Assembly: GCF_014274685.1 (NCBI RefSeq)
Contig: NZ_CP060393.1
Location: 62,001-126,000 of the forward strand
Direction of reading: 5' to 3'
Length of the DNA stretch: 64,000 nucleotides
Source of the DNA: Edaphobacter sp. 4G125
GTDB lineage: Bacteria; Acidobacteriota; Terriglobia; Terriglobales; Acidobacteriaceae
In this document: positions 57,733-64,000 of the stretch, piece by piece
Position numbering within the stretch: position 1 is the stretch's first letter
Layout: every line of letters begins with the position of its first letter
Notes under the pieces: model-generated
What the model was told of the DNA's origin: nothing
The model's database searches: none
The model's input: the letters and a program-made list of their open reading frames with translations, nothing else
Made by a program: the position numbers and the translations under genes

Positions 57733-58236
57733 TTACGCCGCCTCAACCTGCTTGGCCGCCTGTTCACTCGCAGAAGACGATCCAACCTTGATCTTGACCT
57801 GCTTCGGCTTGGCCTCTGCCTTCTTGTTTAACGTGATCGTCAGAACTCCGGTGTTGTAATCCGCCGCAACAGACTCCGTATCGACTGTTTGCGGAACCGT
57901 AAAGCTGCGAACAAAGCTCCCATAACGGCGCTCAATGCGATGGAAGTTTTCCTCTTTCTCCTCTTTCTCGAACTTCCGATCGCCCTTTACGGTCAGGATC
58001 TGGTCCTCAAGCCGTACATCGAGATCGTCCTGCTTGATTCCGGGAACCTCGAGCTTCAGAATGACCTTCTGGGAGTCCTCATAGACATCAACCGGAGGAA
58101 CGAAATTACCGGTTGTAAGTGCCTCATTCTGTTCGGCAGACCACTCAAAGTCTTGAAACATCGAGTCCAGGCGATTCTGCAACAGCGAGAGATCGCTGAA
58201 CGGACTGCGGAAAGGGGTGAAACGAATAATCGCCAT
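57733..58236 (-). CDS. small heat shock protein (Hsp20/alpha-crystallin)
   Basis: 167 residues from ATG 58236, with GAAGGAG 7 nt upstream. The alpha-crystallin domain (about 50-145) shows VYEDSQKVILKLEVPGIKQDDLDVRLEDQILTVKGDRK and the closing GVLTITLNKKAEAKPKQVKI. The N-terminus (RFTPFRSPFSDLSLLQNRLDSMFQDFEW) is typical of bacterial sHSPs. It holds unfolded proteins until ClpB/DnaK can refold them. A strong inverted repeat at 58334-58372, about 100 nt upstream, probably controls it. Confidence 0.93.
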   Translation of the reverse strand: MAIIRFTPFRSPFSDLSLLQNRLDSMFQDFEWSAEQNEALTTGNFVPPVDVYEDSQKVILKLEVPGIKQDDLDVRLEDQILTVKGDRKFEKEEKEENFHRIERRYGSFVRSFTVPQTVDTESVAADYNTGVLTITLNKKAEAKPKQVKIKVGSSSASEQAAKQVEAA

Positions 58237-58333
58237 AATTGAACTCCTTCAATGAAATCAGTTACTTGGACTAAACCACTCGCTTGGGCTACATACATAA
58301 GACGTTTCAAGAGGTAAGGAGGTTGCAAAATAT

Positions 58334-58372
58334 TATTATAACACACTCATATTTTATGAGTGTGTTATAATA
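58334..58372. promoter_or_regulatory. perfect 18-bp inverted repeat between hsp20 and glycosyltransferase
   Basis: Left arm (58334-58351) has core AACACACTCATA and right arm (58355-58372) TATGAGTGTGTT, separated by TTT. TATAAT sequences occur in both arms, so it overlaps possible -10 elements on both strands. It is about 98 nt before hsp20 and 52 nt before the glycosyltransferase. The sequence is unlike classical CIRCE or HAIR sites. Confidence 0.65.
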
Positions 58373-58423
58373 TATGACTAAATGCCCTAGGAACGGCATT
58401 CAACTTTGCTGTGCTAGCCTTGA

Positions 58424-59572
58424 ATGGCTATGCACGAAGTCACCGTCTTTGTCGGTGGTTCAACGGGCTCTGAACCCTACTCTCCCCGAACATGGTCCGG
58501 TTCCTCCCCGTTTCTTCTCCGCGCCATGGAGTCAGCAGACCTGCTTAACAAGGCAGTTGGAATTCGCGTTCCTAGCCTTTCCAACAACTTACTGTTGGCC
58601 AAGAACTTCTCGCGGAACCGTGCCGTGTGGCGAAAGCACTTCTATTTCGATCCCGCATATCGGAAAGCGCTGACTCAGGCTGCCTCCCGTGTCTCAGACA
58701 CCAGCCCGATCCTGATGCAGATCGGACATATGTTTTCCCTTCCTGAGGTTTTTCCTGCCCATAAAACGGTCTCCTACCACGATGGAAATCTGGCGGAACT
58801 ATTAGCCAGCGGCTTTGGAATGGAAGGAGTCTCACGCACGAGAATTGATCAGGCGTTGCGCTACGAAGAGCAGGCGGCAAAGCAAATGACCGCAGTCTTC
58901 ACCTTCAGCGAATATCTTCGTCAATCCTTTATCAAAAACTATGGTGTTCCTTCTGACCGGGTGTTCAACGTGGGCGGCGGAATTAATCTTGAAGAGCTGC
59001 CAGAGCTGACCCTAGAAAAGGACTATCACGCAGCTCGTATTCTATTTATCGGGACCGAATTCACGAGAAAGGGTGGCCCCCAACTCCTTAAGGCCTTCCG
59101 CATCGTCCGGCAGTCCATTCCTTCGGCGGAACTGCACATCGTCGGCCCGATGCAGCTCAACGACCTTCCTGCTGGCGCGGTCCTGCATGGGCATCTCTCA
59201 AAATCTGATCCGGAACAGCGTCGCAAGCTCGATTCGCTATTCCGCGAGGCAACGCTCTTTGTTCTGCCCTCGCTTTATGAACCCTTTGGAATCGCTCCCC
59301 TGGAGGCGATGCTCTATCGGCTTCCGGCTGTGGTCACCGATGCCTGGGCCCTACGCGAGTTTGTAATACCTGGGGTGAATGGAGCGCTGGTCGAGAAGGG
59401 CTCGGTCGAGGACTTGGCTACAAAGCTCATTCAACTGCTCTCCAACCCAGACAGCCTGGCCGAGATGGGACAGCGAGGACGCGAGACCGTGTTGTCCCGC
59501 TACACCTGGCCTTCCGTGGTCGATCGCATGGCTGCCATCGTTCGATCGCCAGCAGGATGCTTCTCCTCGTGA
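58424..59572 (+). CDS. glycosyltransferase family 4-type protein
   Basis: 382 residues from ATG 58424. C-terminal nucleotide-sugar domain (about 205-370): [72 protein letters not shown], with the [11 protein letters not shown]lu-X7-Glu-like motif of GT4 enzymes. The N-terminal half is the acceptor-binding Rossmann-like domain ([18 protein letters not shown]). It likely adds a sugar to a polysaccharide or lipid. It overlaps the convergent FAD-oxidoreductase gene by 73 bp at its 3' end (59500-59572). Confidence 0.87.
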   Translation: MAMHEVTVFVGGSTGSEPYSPRTWSGSSPFLLRAMESADLLNKAVGIRVPSLSNNLLLAKNFSRNRAVWRKHFYFDPAYRKALTQAASRVSDTSPILMQIGHMFSLPEVFPAHKTVSYHDGNLAELLASGFGMEGVSRTRIDQALRYEEQAAKQMTAVFTFSEYLRQSFIKNYGVPSDRVFNVGGGINLEELPELTLEKDYHAARILFIGTEFTRKGGPQLLKAFRIVRQSIPSAELHIVGPMQLNDLPAGAVLHGHLSKSDPEQRRKLDSLFREATLFVLPSLYEPFGIAPLEAMLYRLPAVVTDAWALREFVIPGVNGALVEKGSVEDLATKLIQLLSNPDSLAEMGQRGRETVLSRYTWPSVVDRMAAIVRSPAGCFSS

Positions 59573-61230
59573 TACTCCTGCTCGGTGTTGATCTCCCACA
59601 GCGCCGATTTATCGACTTTGCCAGCAACTAATCCATCCACTACAGCCATTGCAGTCAACATGCTGTGGTCCTGGTTGTTGTACTTATGCATGCCGTTTCT
59701 GCCGACCAGGAACAGATTCTCGAAGGAGTCCGTAAACTGACGCAGTTCGTCAAAGCGGTCGTATGTACCGAAGTACGCAGGATAGGTCTTGGGCACTCTT
59801 ACAACATGGCCGTCGCTCACATCTTCGGCTCGCAGAATCCCAATCTTCGCGACCTCGTCAATGGCAAAGCGCTTCAGCTCCTCATCCGGCATCTTCCATA
59901 GTGGATCGGTGTCGTAACAGAAGTACTCCAGGCCAATCCACACCTTGTTTGGGTCAGCTACGAGATAAGGACTCCAGTTGTTGAAGATCTGTAACCGTCC
60001 CAGGAGCACGTCCGGTTCCTGCACATAGATCCATGTATCTTTCAACAAGCCGCCATCGGGTTCCTTAACCTTCAATCGGTCGGCCAGCAGGCCCACGGTA
60101 ATGAAATCGCGATACTGCAACCCGTCACTGACCTCACGCACATTGGCGGGAACAGGAACATCCATAGCGCGAATCAACTCTTTCATCGGCATCGTGGAGA
60201 AGAAGTAATCCCCGGCGAAGCTTCTTCTCTCGCCAACCTCGTTCACAGCTTCGATCAAAATGACCTTGCTTCCCTCGCAGTGGATGCGGTCAACCTTCCA
60301 TCCCATCAGGATCTCTCCGCCTCCCTCGCAAACGAGATCGGCGACATGTTCCCAAAGCTGTCCGGGTCCGAACTTCGGATACATGAATCTCTCGATTAAG
60401 CTGGTGTCTGTCTTCTTCTGTTGCAGATCGCCAGACTGCCGTTGAAAGGATTTTTTGACGAAGTGCTTCACAGCAGTCGTAAGGCTGAGCCCTTTGATTC
60501 TCTGCGCGCCCCATTCCGAAGAAATCTGATTGCAAGGAGTTCCCCAGACCTTCTCGGTATAGCTTTTGAAGAAGGTCAGATAGAGTTCCCGGCCAAAGCG
60601 ATTGATCAGAAAATCTTCAAGGCTCTTCTCGGGCCTGACCTGCGTGATCTGAGATTTCAGATAGCTCAACCCAACGCGGAGAGTTCGCCATGCACCCAGG
60701 TTCTTCAATGTCGTCGCAGTTAATGTGATGGGATAGTCGAAGAACTTGCGCAGATAGTAAATGCGGCTCTTGCGTGGCCGGATCAACATGACCAGGTCTG
60801 GACTCTCCGGATCATGCGTAACCACAGTTTCAGTGTGGCCATGAGCTTTAAGATCTTCGATACCGAACCCGTCCACCTCTTCGGTTTCGGTATCGACTTC
60901 AAGCGGCCCCATGCCACGCAACGGTGGATGCTGTGGAGAATCTGCGGGGATCTCGACGACGCGTTGTTTGCCCTGATAGCTGATGATCGCATCGGGGTCC
61001 GCTTGCGGGGGCATCAAGTCGATCCACCACTGCATCACTCGATCGCTCTTCGAGAAAAACCGATGGCCGCCGATGTCCATCCGGTTTCCTTTGTAGCGAA
61101 TCGTGCGCGAGATACCGCCGATCTCGTGGCTCGCCTCAAGAACAATAGGTTTGATCCCGGTACGGCGGAGAAGCTCGAGTGCAGCCGTCAACCCGGCTGG
61201 CCCGGCTCCGATGATAACTGCTTGTTGCAT
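59500..61230 (-). CDS. FAD-dependent oxidoreductase (protoporphyrinogen oxidase/UDP-galactopyranose mutase-like)
   Basis: 576 residues from ATG 61230, with AAAAGGAA upstream. FAD-binding N-terminus [23 protein letters not shown] and a second nucleotide-binding piece [31 protein letters not shown], the hallmark of amine-oxidase/PPOX-like and UGM-type enzymes. C-terminal [22 protein letters not shown] is the family's closing motif. These often act on nucleotide sugars or glycolipid intermediates, which fits with the neighbouring glycosyltransferase. Substrate is not determined. Confidence 0.85.
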   Translation of the reverse strand: MQQAVIIGAGPAGLTAALELLRRTGIKPIVLEASHEIGGISRTIRYKGNRMDIGGHRFFSKSDRVMQWWIDLMPPQADPDAIISYQGKQRVVEIPADSPQHPPLRGMGPLEVDTETEEVDGFGIEDLKAHGHTETVVTHDPESPDLVMLIRPRKSRIYYLRKFFDYPITLTATTLKNLGAWRTLRVGLSYLKSQITQVRPEKSLEDFLINRFGRELYLTFFKSYTEKVWGTPCNQISSEWGAQRIKGLSLTTAVKHFVKKSFQRQSGDLQQKKTDTSLIERFMYPKFGPGQLWEHVADLVCEGGGEILMGWKVDRIHCEGSKVILIEAVNEVGERRSFAGDYFFSTMPMKELIRAMDVPVPANVREVSDGLQYRDFITVGLLADRLKVKEPDGGLLKDTWIYVQEPDVLLGRLQIFNNWSPYLVADPNKVWIGLEYFCYDTDPLWKMPDEELKRFAIDEVAKIGILRAEDVSDGHVVRVPKTYPAYFGTYDRFDELRQFTDSFENLFLVGRNGMHKYNNQDHSMLTAMAVVDGLVAGKVDKSALWEINTEQEYHEEKHPAGDRTMAAMRSTTEGQV

Positions 61231-61455
61231 GAAATTCCTTTTAGAGATGTAAGGAGTGCAACTGTGCATCTCTGACGTTCTCAAAAATCTGGGTTCGAGA
61301 GGCAATTCTTATCCAATCTCTCAATGCCACAGTCTACCCCGCTGCAAGGCGGCGAAGACACAATTCATGGTGAGACTCTCTCAATGAGAATTGGGTGGTA
61401 GGAGAGTGGAAGATTTCCTCCCTTTTCTTTGCAAGAGATTGCTAACATCAGGAAC

Positions 61456-61635
61456 ATGCAGAGGGAAGAGACCTTAGCGCAAAACCAGGATAAAGGGGAA
61501 AAACTGGAATGTTCCCTGGATTGGGAACACCATCAGGTCTATTGCCCCACGTGTTCCTCCCGGCTTGAGGATAGCCGGTGCAAGCTGGTCTGTCGCACCT
61601 GCGGATACTTTCTAAGCTGCGCCGACTTCTACTGA
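61456..61635 (+). CDS. small zinc-ribbon protein
   Basis: 59 residues from ATG 61456. It has Cys-rich ligands in [31 protein letters not shown], giving CxxC and CxxC pairs plus two more Cys. The C-terminal [11 protein letters not shown] end is striking and resembles small conserved zinc-ribbon proteins in related genomes. Function unknown. Other than a possible AGGAAC before the ATG, no strong ribosome site is visible. The 225-nt gap before it has no clear feature. Confidence 0.6.
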   Translation: MQREETLAQNQDKGEKLECSLDWEHHQVYCPTCSSRLEDSRCKLVCRTCGYFLSCADFY

Positions 61636-61662
61636 AAGATCGGCTTGAAAGGCCCTACAAAT

Positions 61663-62172
61663 CTATTCTTCCAGCTTGTCCTCGATTGCTTCGATAGCCT
61701 CTTTCCAACCTGCTTCCGTGCTTTCCGCAAACTCATCCAAGGCCTCGACAGCCGAAAGCCCCTTGCTGCGAATGAACTTCTTCAGTGCAGCAAGCTCTCC
61801 TTGCAGATGGTCCAGGATGGAATGCCCTGTTTCTTCGATACGTTCACGGATCGCTTCAACATCCATCTTCGGCTTTGGAGGTTCCTTGGGTTTACGCGGA
61901 ACTCGACCCTCAAAGTTGAGATCGTCAATAGGGACGCGGAATCGCTCAAGATTCGTTCCGGGAATGCTGAGATTCACCTCGCGTCCGCTGTAGCTCACCG
62001 AACTGACGGTCCAAACTGTAGTACTGCCGTCAACAGTGACGCGATCGCCCACCTGTGGAGTTTCCGCCGCGGAGTGTTTTTCTGACTTCGAGCGTTCGCT
62101 CAGCGACTCAGCCAGCCTGGCGCTGATGTCGATGGGTTCGGCCTTCTTCTGTGATTTCTTTCTTGTTGCCAT
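61663..62172 (-). CDS. charged protein of unknown function
   Basis: 169 residues. A basic N-terminal tail (MATRKKSQKKAEP) precedes a small beta domain (PQVGDRVTVDGSTTVWTVSSVSYSGREVNLSIPGTNLERFRVPIDDLNF), reminiscent of an SH3/Tudor-like barrel, and a long acidic-amphipathic helical C-terminus (EAIRERIEETGHSILDHLQGELAALKKFI to EAIEAIEDKLEE) likely forming a coiled coil. There is no signal peptide. It is adjacent to the heparinase-family gene in the same direction (22 nt after it), so may be co-transcribed. Confidence 0.6.
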   Translation of the reverse strand: MATRKKSQKKAEPIDISARLAESLSERSKSEKHSAAETPQVGDRVTVDGSTTVWTVSSVSYSGREVNLSIPGTNLERFRVPIDDLNFEGRVPRKPKEPPKPKMDVEAIRERIEETGHSILDHLQGELAALKKFIRSKGLSAVEALDEFAESTEAGWKEAIEAIEDKLEE

Positions 62173-62194
62173 CGCTTCTCAACACTCCAGTCGC

Positions 62195-64000
62195 TCAGGC
62201 GATCTCGAACTTCCAGTTAGCTCGGGTTACATCGGCTTTCGTGCGTAACTGCACTCGATAAACTGCTGGCCCCCATGATCTCCGCATTCCCGCATCCTGC
62301 AGCTCCATCTTTTCCATGTTGAAGGCGAGCGCAGCCGCATCATACCGAAGCGAGACATCCTTAACACCTGCCTTCTCCGAATGAAGCACAAAGGCTCCTG
62401 AGCCACTCTCGGAGGGGATTCGCGATGTCATAAACGACAACGCGACAGAGCCGCTCTTCGTCAGCTCGAAGTCTTCCGCCAGACGCACGATACCAGCTTT
62501 GCGATCGAGCCGAATCTCGCGCATCCAGCGCTCCACACCAGCTTCTGGCGGATACGCTATAGCGAGATTTGCCGTCATGCCCGCGCCATCATCGCTGGTT
62601 GTGTACTTCACCTCACTGGCTGCATAAGGATTGCCTTCGTGCTGCATCACACCATTAATCGTTGGAAGGTTGTGGAATGCCGACTGCATCGTCCAGATGG
62701 TGTACCGTTCGGGGCTAAATGTCTTCGCGGTGTATGCCTCTACACCTACATCGATAAATACTGGCTCACCATCATGGAAGAGGATGAAGCTTCCTGAATC
62801 ATTGTGTCCATGGCTGCGACCATTGCTAGCGGCCTGCACCGCGAGATAGAACCCGTCGGTCGTGCCAGCCTTCTCTCGTGCCGTCATCAGATGCAGTGCC
62901 GGATACCAGGAATCGCGGCCTAGAGCATCCACCTTTTGCGAGGTACGAATCTCACTGGCGCACAAAACATCCGGTAGTATGCGCGCCAGCGAAGGTAGCC
63001 CTGCGCCCAACGCGCGCTCCAACACAGTGGAGTTACCTGCGGCTCCGAGGCTGTCCTTTGCGGAATAGAATGCACCAAATTCACTCAGTGTAGGCAGCTT
63101 CGCGGCCATACCGTACCGGTACACCAGCTCTGGCGTGGGAGCATCTTCCATATGCGCATCGCCATAGTTCACATACGCGTGGCCTGCGATGTGTACGTCG
63201 GCGATGTACTGCCCCATCTTCCGTACAAACGGATGCGTCATCACATCTGCTGCCCCACCGGTCGCAGAAGCCAGTGTCCGGCAGCAATCGAAATACGAGC
63301 CCGGCGAGCGCTGCCAGTAAACAGGCCCCTCTTCACAGCCACCATCTGGCGAATAGTCACTTAGGAACTCATCCAGGCTGCGACAGCTCCTCTCGATCGC
63401 TTGCTGACGGCGTTCGGCATCTTCCTCCAACAGCAGATTCGTCATCAACCAATTGGAGTTAATCCAGGGATTCCAGTTATTCAGATGTCCCCGCTTTGGC
63501 TTCAAACCCATCCATCCAAAATCGTCTCGCATCAGCAGAGGATCAAGTACACGCCGTTTCGCTTCCAGGCGAATGCGCGGAACAATTCGCGGCGATACGC
63601 TATTGAGTCTCTCCGCGAGTAGGTACTCCACTAAGGCCATCGTTGAGGCCGTCTCTGCCGCGAAGAGATCGACGATGGGCTCTGCTACATCCGGCAACCC
63701 AATGCCCGCACGCTGCGCGCCGAGATGCGCTGGAGCTCCCCAGAAACTCTCCTCGCAGATCAGCCACGCACCATTGGTGATATCGTCCAGAAAACGTCCC
63801 TTGCCTTCGGCGCACTCTCCCAACACCAGATCGATCAAGCGATGCCGCCGCCCAAACTGCTGATCTTCGTAGCGAGAGCGATTTCCATTGCGTTTGTAAT
63901 CGAGCGCAGTTGTCGCCAGCAGGGAAGGCCAGTCCTTGCCGTGCCACATCTCTGCACGCTTTACCATCGCGGCACGCAGATCTTCAGGCATCTGCATCCA
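62195..64000 (-). CDS. heparinase II/III family protein, N-terminus outside window
   Basis: At least 601 residues; the frame stays open to the right edge, and the first ATG in view (63997) is not clearly the true start, since relatives carry an N-terminal signal. It has the alpha-barrel (WINSNWLMTNLLLEEDAERRQQAIERSCRSLDEFLSDYSPDGGCEEGPVYWQ with catalytic residues) and C-terminal beta-sandwich (SHGHNDSGSFILFHDGEPVFIDVGVEAYT), the heparinase II/III hallmark with the zinc/His region. It depolymerises or acts on acidic polysaccharides such as uronate-containing glycans. Confidence 0.87.
   Translation of the reverse strand, partial: WMQMPEDLRAAMVKRAEMWHGKDWPSLLATTALDYKRNGNRSRYEDQQFGRRHRLIDLVLGECAEGKGRFLDDITNGAWLICEESFWGAPAHLGAQRAGIGLPDVAEPIVDLFAAETASTMALVEYLLAERLNSVSPRIVPRIRLEAKRRVLDPLLMRDDFGWMGLKPKRGHLNNWNPWINSNWLMTNLLLEEDAERRQQAIERSCRSLDEFLSDYSPDGGCEEGPVYWQRSPGSYFDCCRTLASATGGAADVMTHPFVRKMGQYIADVHIAGHAYVNYGDAHMEDAPTPELVYRYGMAAKLPTLSEFGAFYSAKDSLGAAGNSTVLERALGAGLPSLARILPDVLCASEIRTSQKVDALGRDSWYPALHLMTAREKAGTTDGFYLAVQAASNGRSHGHNDSGSFILFHDGEPVFIDVGVEAYTAKTFSPERYTIWTMQSAFHNLPTINGVMQHEGNPYAASEVKYTTSDDGAGMTANLAIAYPPEAGVERWMREIRLDRKAGIVRLAEDFELTKSGSVALSFMTSRIPSESGSGAFVLHSEKAGVKDVSLRYDAAALAFNMEKMELQDAGMRRSWGPAVYRVQLRTKADVTRANWKFEIA

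Overview
The window looks like a chromosome segment of an Acidobacteriota species, most likely class Terriglobia (the Acidobacteriaceae group). The best lineage clues are a duplicated orphan FtsX/MacB permease directly downstream of a PadR regulator at 11.1-14.1 kb (the acidobacterial ADOP arrangement), DUF3857-transglutaminase and acidobacterial Y-family polymerase types, and many small intergenic repeats. These assignments come from reading the sequence and recalling families. No database search was run.

Layout. 1-3.5 kb: minus-strand phage-derived module (capsid, coiled-coil, small hydrophobic and protease-like proteins, a helix-turn-helix protein and a zinc ribbon). It faces a divergent Cro/CI-type repressor at 3.9 kb whose S24-like domain has lost both catalytic residues. 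No terminase, portal or integrase is visible. 4.8-14.1 kb: alpha/beta hydrolase, Maf, GH33 sialidase, hexose-6-phosphate mutarotase, secreted acetamidase/formamidase, YIP1 protein, ADOP permease and PadR. 14.2-16.2 kb: biotin carboxyl carrier and biotin carboxylase; a carboxyltransferase at 40.8 kb could complete the acyl-CoA carboxylase. 16.2-23.2 kb: a long minus-strand run yajC-secD-secF-tonB-exbB-exbD-exbD-TPR lipoprotein, i.e. protein export followed by the Ton energiser. 23.4-28.5 kb: DUF1349 protein, isocitrate lyase/PEP mutase family protein, tagatose-bisphosphate aldolase subunit, and a divergent ECF sigma/AhpD pair with matching ECF promoters. 28.5-40.4 kb: mfd, a sugar-binding lipoprotein, a frameshifted DUF3857/transglutaminase/TPR gene, aldo/keto reductase, gluQ, a Y-family polymerase and a small secreted protein. 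40.8-47.7 kb: carboxyltransferase, cupin, small secreted protein, LysW-like carrier, M28 peptidase, rhomboid pseudoprotease, secreted Thr/Pro-linker protein. 47.7-53.9 kb: YoaK, aspS, two Tat-exported enzymes, hisS. 54.3-64 kb: OsmC, clpB, hsp20, glycosyltransferase, FAD oxidoreductase, two small proteins and a heparinase II/III-family protein cut by the right edge.

The most noteworthy signals are: (1) divergent TGTCACA-N16-CGTY promoters between the ECF sigma gene and its probable AhpD target; (2) a recurrent TANNNT hexamer only 6-9 nt before start codons, suggesting leaderless or near-leaderless transcripts; (3) a perfect 18-bp inverted repeat upstream of hsp20; (4) two families of intergenic repeats, one of iterated ATACTTTRC next to a G-rich tract, the other a TCATTTCGA/TCATCCTGAGCG element that also sits inside the phage module; and (5) several proteins with family folds but without catalytic residues. 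No rRNA, tRNA, CRISPR array or transposase was recognised.
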